Shown: positions 19,172 through 27,188 of the stretch, piece after piece
Position numbering within the stretch: position 1 is the stretch's first letter
Layout of the letters: each line of letters begins with the position of its first letter
Assembly (NCBI RefSeq): GCF_007746075.1
Contig: NZ_CP036339.1
Span: 4,803,786-4,867,785, forward strand
Origin: Lacipirellula limnantheis
Lineage (GTDB): Bacteria > Planctomycetota > Planctomycetia > Pirellulales > Lacipirellulaceae
Length of the DNA stretch: 64,000 bases
Direction: 5' to 3'
The notes under the pieces: generated by a model
Database searches by the model: none
What the model saw: the letters and a program-made list of their open reading frames with translations, nothing else
Told to the model about the DNA's origin: nothing
Made by a program: the position numbers and the translations under genes

Positions 19172-20434
19172 TTATCCGAGGCTTACCGACGAGCGGATGC
19201 GTCTTAGCAGCACCGTGAAGACGGTGCGTCGGTCGGTGATGATTTCAACTTGCCCGGTCATCCCCAGCTTGACGACTCCCGAAAACTTTCCGTGGCCGAC
19301 GCGATCGCCGGCGAGCGTCACCCGCACCTTATAGGCATTCTGCACGTCGGCTGACTCATCGGTCGTTCTTGACGCATCCGGAGCAATAAAGCAGACGTTT
19401 CCCGCCATCGAACCGTACAGCTGGTAATCATAGGCGTCGACCTTCACCCGCGCCGCCATTTGATCATGAACCAGGCCAATGTCTCGACTCGCGACGATCG
19501 CTTCGAAGCAGTACGCCTGCTGAGCGGCAATGTCGAAGACGGGACTGCCCATCGCGACCACGTCGCCGACGTGGTATTGCCCTCGGGTGACCACTCCGTC
19601 GATGGGACTGCGCAGCACGGCGAGCGTCGCCTGGAGTTCGAGTTCTGCCAGTTCCTTGGTCATCGCATCGATCTCCCTTTGCTTGCGAAGACGCTTGGTC
19701 TCGAGTTGAGCGGTCGCCAAACGGTGATCGCGCTCCACGAGGGTCACTGCTTGCGTCAATACGGCGAGTCGACCCTCTTCAACGGGAATCTGAGCGGCCT
19801 TGAGCGACTCTTCGGCAGCGAGCACTCTTCCATACGCTTGCGCCACTTCCTGTGCGCTGACGGCGCGGCTGACGGCCAGCTGTTGAGAGCGGGAATATTT
19901 GTCTTGCGCGAGCTCCAACTCGATCTCCGCATGACGAACGTCAGATTCCCGCGTCCGTCGAGCGCGCGCGATTTCCGCAGTCGCGTGCGCCAGTTCGGCG
20001 GCGGCCTTCGATCGGGCGATCTGAAATTGACCGTCTTGCAGGTCGGCAAGTTGGTTCAACTGTTGGTGCTCGCGCTGCGATCCTTCGAGCTGCGCTTGGA
20101 TGGCGGTGATTTCGTGCTCGAGTCGACGAGTGTCGAGCCGCAAAAGGACGTCGCCCTGGCGGACCCGCGCTCCCTCTTGCACATGGACTTCCACGACCCG
20201 CCCTTCAACTTTTTGCCCCACAGCGCTAAAGACTTGAGTCGGCAAGTCGACCGGACGGACGACCCCCTCCGCTCGCACCACCAGGTCAACCGGAGTCAGC
20301 GCCGCCCAGGCCAGGCCGCAGGCAAGCGTCGCGACGCAGAGGAGCACTCCGAGATGGGCGATGCGCGGCGGACGCGCCGCGACGGTTTCTCGGTACGCCG
20401 TGCAGTCGTTTAGCGTCAACAGGGTCGCAGGCAT
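19172..20434 (-). CDS. HlyD-type periplasmic adaptor (membrane fusion protein) of the RiPP exporter
   Basis: 420 residues. One N-terminal membrane helix (IAHLGVLLCVATLACGLAWAA) is followed by a first biotinyl-lipoyl half (VEVHVQEGARVRQGDVLLRLD). A long alpha-helical coiled coil (about residues 115-260) comes next, then the returning lipoyl half (VLRSPIDGVVTRGQYHVGDVV) and a beta-barrel domain. This is the HlyD family that links an ABC exporter to an outer-membrane channel. The ATG of MPATLLTL is chosen because GGAAGG lies 8 nt upstream; the longer frame would overlap the transporter. Only 4 bp separate it from the stop of the C39-ABC gene. Last gene of the RiPP operon; no TolC partner is present. 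Confidence 0.9.
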   Translation of the reverse strand: MPATLLTLNDCTAYRETVAARPPRIAHLGVLLCVATLACGLAWAALTPVDLVVRAEGVVRPVDLPTQVFSAVGQKVEGRVVEVHVQEGARVRQGDVLLRLDTRRLEHEITAIQAQLEGSQREHQQLNQLADLQDGQFQIARSKAAAELAHATAEIARARRTRESDVRHAEIELELAQDKYSRSQQLAVSRAVSAQEVAQAYGRVLAAEESLKAAQIPVEEGRLAVLTQAVTLVERDHRLATAQLETKRLRKQREIDAMTKELAELELQATLAVLRSPIDGVVTRGQYHVGDVVAMGSPVFDIAAQQAYCFEAIVASRDIGLVHDQMAARVKVDAYDYQLYGSMAGNVCFIAPDASRTTDESADVQNAYKVRVTLAGDRVGHGKFSGVVKLGMTGQVEIITDRRTVFTVLLRRIRSSVSLG

Positions 20435-20438
20435 GAGG

Positions 20439-22679
20439 TTAACCTTCCGAAAATGCGTGTGAAATGCGATTGGCCAGGGCACGTCCGTTGAGCGCCGGCG
20501 GCAGGTGGAACAATCCGTCGAGCGAGGTCGTCTGCGATTCCCAGAGTTTGGCGTAGGCGCCGCCCGCGGCCAGCAACTCGCCGTGACTTCCGCACTCGGC
20601 GACCCGTCCAGACTGCATCACGTAGATCAAGTCCGCGTCCATGATCGTGCTGAGCCGATGCGCGACGACCAGCACGGTTCTTCCGGCGAGCGTCTTGCGT
20701 AGATTCTCTTGGATCTGCCGCTCGGTGGCCGTGTCGAGTTGGCTGGTAGCCTCGTCGAAAATAAGCATCTCAGGATGACCTACCAGCGCTCGGGCGATGG
20801 CCAAGCGTTGACGCTGACCGCCGGAGAGGTTCGACCCGCGCTCGCCCACCATCGTGTCGTAGCGAAGAGGCAGCGTGTTGATAAATGCATCCAGTCCGGC
20901 GGCTTTCGCCGCGGCAATGACGTCCGTCAACGTCGCTTGCGGGCTGCCTAATGAGATGTTCTCGCGAATCGACCCGGTGAAGACGTACGCGTCTTGAGTG
21001 ACGACCCCGAGGCGATTGCGCAGGGAGCCCAGTGCAAAATCGCGAAGGTCGACTCCGTCGACCAGGATTTGCCCGGCCGACGGCGAGTGGAAACGGAGCA
21101 ACAGTTTTAATAGCGTCGATTTGCCGGAGCCGCTCTCGCCGACGATGGCCACCATTTTGCCCGACGGTATCGTGAGATTCACCTGTTCCAACACGTCGTG
21201 CTTTGAGCCGTAACCAAAGCTGACGTTCTGCAGCTGAATCTCGCGTCGAATGTGCGTGAAGGGCGCCTGATCATAACCGATCGGTTCGACCTCGAGATCC
21301 AGGATTTGAAAGAGCCTTTCGACGGCCGACAGGGCTTCGTGAATTTTGAGGTTCACGCTTGCCAGCCGTCCGAGAGGTTCGAGCATCGTGATGACTAGCG
21401 TGTAAAAGAACAGAAGCTGGCCGATCGTGATGGCGCCAGTCAGGACGCGATGTCCGCCCAGCCACAAGATGGCCACGCCTGCCAAGCCGCTGATGAGCGT
21501 ACTGAGCGACGTCATCCAGACGTCGAGCTTCGCCAGCGAGAACATCGACTGGATAAAACTTACCAAGTGGGCTTCGGTTCGATCGCTGCGCATGCTTTGA
21601 GCGTCGCAGGCCTTGATGGTTTCGACTCCCGAAATGTCCTCGACCAGGTGTGCCGCGAACAGCGATCCCCTCTCCATTGACGCTCTTGAGTGTCGGGCAA
21701 TCGCGGAATGGTTGAGAGCGATGGCGCCCAGAAAGACGGGCACGATCAGCGTGGCCGCGGCCGCCAACGGCAAATCGTAACACCAGAGGAGCGTCAGCAA
21801 GGCGACGACGACTGTTCCGTCCACGATGGCGGTGGTCGTGGCGCCGCTGATGGCGTCGCGAAGCTTGTCGGCGTCGCCGACCCGAGAAAAAATCTCGCCG
21901 ACGCGACGGGTATGAAAGAACTGCACGGGTAACCGCAGGATGTGGCGTGAGTAACCGCCGATCAAGATGAGATCGATGCGTCTTCCCATAAACGCAAGGA
22001 GGTACTGCCGAGCGGCTCCAAACGCCGTACGCAGTAACACGATCAACAACATCCCGACGCCGCAGGCATTCAGCAGCGTTCGCTCCGAATGGACGAGCAC
22101 CGAATCGATCAGGTGCTGGACGAAGTACGAAGTCGATACCGCCAGCAGTGCCATCAAGAGCGCACAGAGAACGACCTCGCCGATCAAAGCTCGGTGGGGC
22201 GTCAGCAAGTGTAGAAACTGCTTGATCGGGGACGCGGGTCGCGGATGCGCGTTCGTCTTCGAAACACCGTCGGGAACTGCCAGGAGCAGATTTCCGCTCC
22301 ACCGCTGGAGAAACTTCTCCATGGGCAACGTTTCGATTCCGCCGGCCGGATCGCCGATGACGACTGAGCGGCGAGCGACGCGAAACAACACGACGTAATG
22401 CCCCGCACCATCGGCGAGCGTCAGATGAGCAATCGCTGGCAGCGGCGCCGTGGCCAAAGATTCCGCCGGCAGCCGCACGGCCTTCGCGGAGAACCCAAGC
22501 AACTCAGCCGCTTGTCGCAGGCCGAACAGGCTGGCGCCGTCCCGATCCGTATGGCTGAGATGACGGAGGTATTCCAAGTTGACGGACAGCCCGTGATGGC
22601 GAGCCAAGGTTGCCAGCGCTGCCGGGCCGCAGTCCGCTTGGTCGTTCTGCCGCACTAGTCGGTATTTTCTGCCCCACAT
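20439..22679 (-). CDS. C39 peptidase-containing ABC exporter (PCAT) for the RiPP
   Basis: 746 residues in the bacteriocin/lanthipeptide transporter layout. Residues 1-130 are a C39 leader peptidase with its triad intact: Cys17 in NDQADCGPAAL, His94 in GAGHYVVLF and Asp110 in IGDPAGG. A six-helix membrane domain covers about 150-440, and the ATPase domain has Walker A GESGSGKST, signature LSGGQRQR, Walker B LIFDEATSQLD and the switch His in VVAHRLST. It should cleave the precursor leader and export the mature peptide in one step. It lies 170 bp downstream of the LanM-like gene and 4 bp before the HlyD gene. C39 domains normally cut after a double glycine; the precursor's best candidate site is Ala-Gly. 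Confidence 0.93.
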   Translation of the reverse strand: MWGRKYRLVRQNDQADCGPAALATLARHHGLSVNLEYLRHLSHTDRDGASLFGLRQAAELLGFSAKAVRLPAESLATAPLPAIAHLTLADGAGHYVVLFRVARRSVVIGDPAGGIETLPMEKFLQRWSGNLLLAVPDGVSKTNAHPRPASPIKQFLHLLTPHRALIGEVVLCALLMALLAVSTSYFVQHLIDSVLVHSERTLLNACGVGMLLIVLLRTAFGAARQYLLAFMGRRIDLILIGGYSRHILRLPVQFFHTRRVGEIFSRVGDADKLRDAISGATTTAIVDGTVVVALLTLLWCYDLPLAAAATLIVPVFLGAIALNHSAIARHSRASMERGSLFAAHLVEDISGVETIKACDAQSMRSDRTEAHLVSFIQSMFSLAKLDVWMTSLSTLISGLAGVAILWLGGHRVLTGAITIGQLLFFYTLVITMLEPLGRLASVNLKIHEALSAVERLFQILDLEVEPIGYDQAPFTHIRREIQLQNVSFGYGSKHDVLEQVNLTIPSGKMVAIVGESGSGKSTLLKLLLRFHSPSAGQILVDGVDLRDFALGSLRNRLGVVTQDAYVFTGSIRENISLGSPQATLTDVIAAAKAAGLDAFINTLPLRYDTMVGERGSNLSGGQRQRLAIARALVGHPEMLIFDEATSQLDTATERQIQENLRKTLAGRTVLVVAHRLSTIMDADLIYVMQSGRVAECGSHGELLAAGGAYAKLWESQTTSLDGLFHLPPALNGRALANRISHAFSEG

Positions 22680-22720
22680 CGGTCAACTCCATCGCGGACT
22701 GAAGCGGAGAAGCGATGCCG

Positions 22721-22755
22721 CTGCTCCCACGTTTCTAAGCGTGGGAACGGAGCAG
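22721..22755 (-). promoter_or_regulatory. Intercistronic stem-loop between the LanM-like and exporter genes
   Basis: TCCCACG (22725-22731) and CGTGGGA (22740-22746) form a perfect 7-bp stem with an 8-nt loop. Flanking CTGC and GCAG can extend it past a bulge. No T-tract follows, so a processing or mRNA-stability element is likelier than a strong terminator. Confidence 0.45.
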
Positions 22756-22849
22756 TTGTTTCCCAGCGGCGGGAGTTTTGGATTTCTCGGCGGGCCGACG
22801 GACGCGGGCGCGGAAGGAGCGCCAGGTCAGTCAGGCCCGGCGTCAAGGC

Positions 22850-25084
22850 CTAAGCCACGGCGGGATTGGGAGAGAGCAAGCGGCCGACGCCGCCGAGCAA
22901 TCGCGTCAGTCGAGAGGATTCGACCGCCAGTTTCGCGTCCCCGTAGCCGTCCAGCGAGCGCGCGAGCGTAGCGACGCGCGCGGGCAGGCTACTCCCGTGA
23001 TCTTTCACCTCGTCGAGGAGAAGCAGGTTGATCCCGCGAAGCGTTTTCGTCACAAGGTCGACGTATCGCGATGCTTGCGTCCGCTGATCGAGGTTGGCCA
23101 GATACCTGGCAATCTCGATCAATCCCCCTTCCTCCAATCCAACGGCGTCAACGAACCATCCATGGCCGCTCTGCCGTATGGCAAGCCAACCGGCTTCATC
23201 GTCGTTCTGCCAAGCGAGCTTGCAGAGTCGCTCCCCCAAAGCGAATGCCTCCGGGTTCGTCGTCGCGCATTGCAACAGCTTGAAGTTCGTGATGGGGCGC
23301 TGCGGGAGTGCCGGAGCCGTCGGCTCGAGTTTGGCAACGGCGGCGCACAAAAGCCATCGTTGACGAGCAAAGTCCTGGGGTCCCAGCGCGGCGACGCGTT
23401 CGCAAACCGTTTCCAGCGGGGTTCGCGGAAAGTAATTGGCGAAGCGCTGGCCGCTCGAGGACCACAGGTCGCGGGATCCCGGGCGCAAATGAAACAGTGG
23501 AATATCGTTGCGTTCCAACTCGGCCCGTTCGGCGGCGATGAGAGGGCGAAGCCCGGCCGCGTCGTTCGCTTGAGACCATAGTTGGTCAAACCATGCACTG
23601 CGTGCCGCTCGACTTCGCAGAAAATCAGGGTGAAAACTCTGCTCCAGCAACAGCCCGTAAATCTGCGTCGCACGCGCAATGAATCGAGTCTCGACGTCAG
23701 CGAATGCCGCCAAGGGACCATCCTCGGCTGCGAGATCAGCGCGATGCCGCCGCAGCAGCCGATACATGCGGGTGAAGCCGCCAATCAGTTCACCACGAAA
23801 ATCCGCCGGCGTAACGTCGGCGCCAGCCAGCGTCGGGCGGTGTTTGCCAGCCAGCGTATGCATCTCGACGCGGATTAACCTCATCTCGTCAGTACCAGAC
23901 GCCTGAAACTCGTACGTCGGTACTTCAATCTCTTGGCCCGTGAGGGCGCCAAGTCCGCTGAAATCGACGCCTTTGTCAAATCCTTCGTAGTAGGAGACTC
24001 GCGGGAGAATGCCGATGGACACGACGGAGTTGGACATGCCCCGTATTGCCGGGCTGCTTACCGTGCCGGGAAGCCGTTCATGGAAAAGCGTTTCCAGATC
24101 AACCAGCACGGGATGCTCGCCCGCAGCAATCAAGTTTTCAAAATGGAAGTCCGTCGCCTGAAGCACGTACAGCAAAGACAGGTATAGACCTTGACGTTGA
24201 TAAAATCGGCGAATTTCCCGCAACGAGCGACAACTCCTGGCCTCGACGAATTCAACCCAACCGTGATCTCCTTGGTCAACGACGCGCAAGGTGCGCAGCC
24301 GCGGGCTGGCGCCTCGCGCGTTGCACCAGCCGAGCAGCTCTTGAAAGCGTTGGTCGACGGCTAGGGAGCGCGGCTTGTAGACCAGACGGAAGCCAGTCGC
24401 GAAGCGCAGGATGATGACAGCTTTCCCATCGGAGTGGCGATCGCCGGCATCGCCCTTGAGTTCCACCAAATCGCCCACTTCATTAGCGAATCCGAAGGTT
24501 TCTTGGAGGAGACGCCAGTCGGCGGCCAAGTGACGCATGAATTCGAGACTTGAGCGCACCCATTGATTGATGCAATAAAGCGCCTGTTGGGCCAAGATCG
24601 GGTACTCATGGAGAATTGACCGAACCGCTTGCGGGCACTGCAGACGTGCGGTGAATGAATCGAAGCGGGCCGCTGGAGAGTCGCCCTGTAACTCGCCCCG
24701 AAGGGCAGCCACTTGCATTTCCAGGGCTAAGGTGCGTTCGGAGATCTGTTTCAGACGACTGTGTAAATGTTTGAGCAGTTCCGCTTCGATGACTGTTACC
24801 GATCCGGGCAGGAAAACACCGCCGTTCTCAATGGCATGCAGGCTGTCGCGCAACTGCTGGCAAGCGGCGCTGACGGGGAGCGCAAAGAGTCTGAGCAGGT
24901 CCGGCGTCTGATAAATTGCGAGTCCGCCGTGAAATGCTTCCGTCGGCGTTTGTTCGCAAGCGCTCAACTCGCCAAGCCATTGGTCAAGCGTCACGTCGGT
25001 CGACAGGTCACTCTCTGTGCGGGCGACGCCGGTGGGCGCGCCTTCAGCGTCCACCATGCCGATGTTTCTTTGGCGCCTGGTCAT
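22850..25084 (-). CDS. LanM-type (class II) lanthipeptide dehydratase lacking the LanC cyclase domain
   Basis: 744 residues against about 1000 for LanM. The kinase-like dehydratase (DUF4135) looks catalytically intact: GDRHSDG (Asp215, His217), VYKPR (Lys237), DFHFEN (Asp312, His314, Asn317), VDLETL (Asp329) and RFIARATQIYG (Arg467, Arg471, Thr473). These correspond to residues used in CylM-type enzymes to phosphorylate Ser/Thr and eliminate phosphate. After the linker, only about 95 residues resemble the entry to LanC (GLEEGGLIEIARYLANL); the zinc-binding Cys and Cys-His motifs and the rest are absent. The exporter starts 170 bp later, so no room remains for a frameshifted cyclase. A precedent for stand-alone LanM-type dehydratases is PoyF-like enzymes of proteusin pathways. 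It would convert core Ser to dehydroalanine. Confidence 0.88.
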   Translation of the reverse strand: MTRRQRNIGMVDAEGAPTGVARTESDLSTDVTLDQWLGELSACEQTPTEAFHGGLAIYQTPDLLRLFALPVSAACQQLRDSLHAIENGGVFLPGSVTVIEAELLKHLHSRLKQISERTLALEMQVAALRGELQGDSPAARFDSFTARLQCPQAVRSILHEYPILAQQALYCINQWVRSSLEFMRHLAADWRLLQETFGFANEVGDLVELKGDAGDRHSDGKAVIILRFATGFRLVYKPRSLAVDQRFQELLGWCNARGASPRLRTLRVVDQGDHGWVEFVEARSCRSLREIRRFYQRQGLYLSLLYVLQATDFHFENLIAAGEHPVLVDLETLFHERLPGTVSSPAIRGMSNSVVSIGILPRVSYYEGFDKGVDFSGLGALTGQEIEVPTYEFQASGTDEMRLIRVEMHTLAGKHRPTLAGADVTPADFRGELIGGFTRMYRLLRRHRADLAAEDGPLAAFADVETRFIARATQIYGLLLEQSFHPDFLRSRAARSAWFDQLWSQANDAAGLRPLIAAERAELERNDIPLFHLRPGSRDLWSSSGQRFANYFPRTPLETVCERVAALGPQDFARQRWLLCAAVAKLEPTAPALPQRPITNFKLLQCATTNPEAFALGERLCKLAWQNDDEAGWLAIRQSGHGWFVDAVGLEEGGLIEIARYLANLDQRTQASRYVDLVTKTLRGINLLLLDEVKDHGSSLPARVATLARSLDGYGDAKLAVESSRLTRLLGGVGRLLSPNPAVA

Positions 25085-25128
25085 CGCTGCCGCTCTTTCT
25101 CTCGGGTTGCTTGAGTTAGTAGATGAAC

Positions 25129-25166
25129 ACGACGGCGGGTCATCCGCGAGGACGACCCGCCGTCGT
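25129..25166 (-). promoter_or_regulatory. Strong stem-loop between the precursor and LanM-like genes
   Basis: A perfect 13-bp inverted repeat (25129-25141 with 25154-25166; arms ACGACGGCGGGTC and its complement) encloses a 12-nt loop. It sits directly downstream of the precursor stop. No T-run follows, so it probably acts as a partial terminator or 3'-end stabiliser that raises precursor mRNA over the downstream enzyme genes, as is common in peptide-antibiotic operons. Confidence 0.6.
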
Positions 25167-25198
25167 ATGGTACGATCGGACGGTCCGCGAATGACCGG

Positions 25199-25399
25199 CT
25201 AACGAACGTTGCAACCACGCGAGCCGTGGCAGCTACTGCAGCCCGCCAGAGCCAGCTTGCCATTGATCGTCGCCGCTTCGGCTTCGGTCAGTTCAACGGC
25301 GCCGGCAGGATTAGCCGGCAGGCCAGCCAGTTGCTCGGACGACAAGCTTGCCCGGTAGGCCGAATCTTTCCAAGCGCGAATGACATCAAGACGTGACAT
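25199..25399 (-). CDS. RiPP precursor peptide, mersacidin/lichenicidin-type leader with Cys-rich core
   Basis: 66 residues. The ATG of MSRLDVIRAW is preceded by AGAGGA at 6 nt. The leader has the type 2 lantibiotic pattern of mersacidin-like precursors: SRLDVIRAWKDSAYRASLS, then LPANPAG and ELTEAEAATINGK. The usual Gly-Gly after the ELxxxExxxIxG box is replaced by Gly-Lys; an Ala-Gly at 52-53 precedes the core and is a possible C39 cleavage site. The core (residues 54-66) is CSSCHGSRGCNVR: three Cys, three Ser, one His, no Thr. Ser could be dehydrated by the LanM-like enzyme, and Cys are typical targets of DUF692 oxidases. It is the only precursor seen in the operon and is flanked by hairpins on both sides. 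Confidence 0.88.
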   Translation of the reverse strand: MSRLDVIRAWKDSAYRASLSSEQLAGLPANPAGAVELTEAEAATINGKLALAGCSSCHGSRGCNVR

Positions 25400-25501
25400 G
25401 GTACATCCTCTTTCTGAGCATCTGTTTCGCATCCGCCTCGCGTCAATGAAGGAGACGGGATTGAGTCAGAACTCGATTGAAGCTTCCTCAGGTTGTTGTT
25501 T

Positions 25502-25539
25502 GGAGCGTCGTCGCGAGGAAGCTGATAACGCGACGCTCC
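25502..25539 (-). promoter_or_regulatory. Stem-loop upstream of the precursor gene
   Basis: GGAGCGTCG (25502-25510) and CGACGCTCC (25531-25539) are perfect 9-bp inverted repeats with a 20-nt loop; a shifted pairing with CGCG in the loop is also possible. It lies between the MNIO-partner gene and the precursor. It could mark an RNA-processing site separating precursor mRNA from the upstream genes. Confidence 0.5.
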
Positions 25540-25554
25540 GAGTTGTTAAGCGTG

Positions 25555-26343
25555 TTACTGGCCCAAATGTTTCATTCTTGCTTCTCCCTCTTTGCGGGGA
25601 GCTTCGGAACTCGGATTCAATGCCAGGAAGCCGGCGGCAATCAGTTCAAGCGCCGTCTCCTTGACAGCCTGTCGCTCAAGATCGGACGCTGCAGCGCCGC
25701 AGGCCGCGAAGGCTGTCGCCCCGAGTTCCAGCAGCGACGCGATCAGTTGCAGCTGTCGCTCAGTCGGCCAAAGCGTCAAGATCTGCGATCCGACCGCGAA
25801 GAATGCGACGTCTCCTCGCGAAGCGGCGCTGACCGCCAGCGTCGCTACTTCCAATCGCGACCACACGCAGATCGGATTTACTACGGGCGTGTAGTCGGAA
25901 AGCTCGATCGTCTCGTTCGCCAGAACGCGGCTTCGGGTCCATAAGCGCTGGAACGTGAGATGAGCTTGACGATTGGTGCGCGCCAGCTCGTAACAGGCGT
26001 ACTCTGATTCTTGATAGGAAACGAAGTCCGCTTGCTGCGGCGTCAGCGATCGCTGGCGGAGCCAGCGGAGAAATCGCTGCGGTTCGCGCTCATCCAGTTG
26101 AAACGTCCGGCGCGGCGTCATCGCAAGATAATCGTCAACCAGTTGTTCGAAATTCTCAAACGCGAGCCCCGCCAGGTCGACTTCTTCCACCAGCATCCTG
26201 CGTCTTTCCCCGAGTGAGTTTTCGAGAAATCGTTCGACGTCTCGCCGCGACGAGCCCGCGGCTAGGCTCTCGAGCACTTGCCCGATGCGTCCGGCGCCAA
26301 GCTCTTCCGACCAATCCGCTAACGATCGTTCGTAGGCGCTCAT
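25555..26343 (-). CDS. Probable partner protein of the DUF692 oxidase
   Basis: 262 residues, no signal peptide or membrane helix. The start overlaps the end of the DUF692 gene by 4 bp (ATGA), implying translational coupling and a shared complex. MNIO enzymes generally act with a partner that binds the precursor leader (for example MbnC, TglI and DUF2063 proteins), and both position and size fit such a role. Sequence features are weak: helical N-terminus (ERSLADWSEELGAGRIGQVLESLA), a central FLRWLRQRSLTPQQADFVSYQESEYACYELAR segment, VVNPICVWSRLEVATLAV, and a C-terminal helical part (LELGATAFAACGA) that may correspond to the winged-helix end of such partners. Family membership is inferred from context, not demonstrated. 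Confidence 0.65.
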   Translation of the reverse strand: MSAYERSLADWSEELGAGRIGQVLESLAAGSSRRDVERFLENSLGERRRMLVEEVDLAGLAFENFEQLVDDYLAMTPRRTFQLDEREPQRFLRWLRQRSLTPQQADFVSYQESEYACYELARTNRQAHLTFQRLWTRSRVLANETIELSDYTPVVNPICVWSRLEVATLAVSAASRGDVAFFAVGSQILTLWPTERQLQLIASLLELGATAFAACGAAASDLERQAVKETALELIAAGFLALNPSSEAPRKEGEARMKHLGQ

Positions 26344-27188
26344 GTTGCGTACTCCGCGGTTGAGGACCGCTGGTGAACGAGTTCGGCGAGATGCCGCGCC
26401 CGGTGGACTTCATTGCGCCACCCTTGCTCGCACGGGAACTTCCAATCACGCTCGATAAAGACGGCGTCGACTTTGCCGCAACCCAATGCGAGCGCTTCCT
26501 CATACAGCGACCAGACGTCATCTGGAATCGATTCGGAGTGACTGTCGACGTAGCGACCCCAGCGCTGGTCGAAGTACCCCCCGGCCAAGTGCATCTGCAC
26601 GCGATTGGCGGCAGGAACGACGGCTCGGATGAAATCTTGCGTGCTATCGCCGAAATTGAACTGGTTGGCGTACGAATTTGTGACGTCCAACAGGAGCCCG
26701 CAACCCGTACGCTCCAGCACTCGCGTCATGAAGGCGATCTCATCGATCTCGCCTTGCCATGCGAAGAAATGCGCAAGATTCTCGACGTAGAATTTGAAGT
26801 CGCCAAAGCGACGTTGAATGACTTCGACGTTACGGCAGGTCGCATCGAGCGAGGCTTGCGTGAAGGGCGGGGCCATGACATGCCCCACTCCTGCGCCGCC
26901 CTTGACGCCATGCGTGAAGCCGAGGTGATCGGTAATCGCGCTGGCTCCGTTCTCGTGAGCAACTTCCACGAGTGCGTCGAGATACTTCACGTCGGGCGGC
27001 TCGGGGCTGCAGATCGATAGGTCGAGCGTGTGCAAGCTCACGTAGTCAAACACCAGCCCCTGCAAGACGCGCTCGGTGCGCAACGGATGGTCGGCGCGCT
27101 TGAAGTCAATTTCTACCGCGGTCCACGCCGGATCATCGGCATAGGGACGGTTTTCGTCGCGCAGGGCGTAACCGGTAGCAGGTAGCAT
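26340..27188 (-). CDS. DUF692 multinuclear non-heme iron oxidase (MNIO), RiPP-modifying
   Basis: 282 residues, the usual size for DUF692 (MbnB/TglH/BufB-type) TIM-barrel enzymes, which use two or three irons to modify Cys and other residues of RiPP precursors oxidatively. The metal-ligand pattern is visible: His53 in VSLHTLDLS, Asp87-His88 in ITDHLGF, Glu136-Asn137 in YVENLAH, Asp168 and Asn171 in LLLDVTNSY, His200 in QMHLAGGYF, Asp215 and His217 in VDSHSES, and Glu246 in VFIERDW. GGGAG lies 6 nt before the ATG. It is the first gene of the minus-strand operon; the partner overlaps it by 4 bp. The target is probably one or more Cys of the core, with Asn or Asp also conceivable. The promoter should lie just upstream of 27188. 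Confidence 0.9.
   Translation of the reverse strand: MLPATGYALRDENRPYADDPAWTAVEIDFKRADHPLRTERVLQGLVFDYVSLHTLDLSICSPEPPDVKYLDALVEVAHENGASAITDHLGFTHGVKGGAGVGHVMAPPFTQASLDATCRNVEVIQRRFGDFKFYVENLAHFFAWQGEIDEIAFMTRVLERTGCGLLLDVTNSYANQFNFGDSTQDFIRAVVPAANRVQMHLAGGYFDQRWGRYVDSHSESIPDDVWSLYEEALALGCGKVDAVFIERDWKFPCEQGWRNEVHRARHLAELVHQRSSTAEYAT

Noticed and set aside
22780..22850. A frameshift hiding the LanC domain downstream of the dehydratase
   Set aside because: Only 170 bp separate the stop from the exporter start, far too little for the missing 300 or more residues in any frame.
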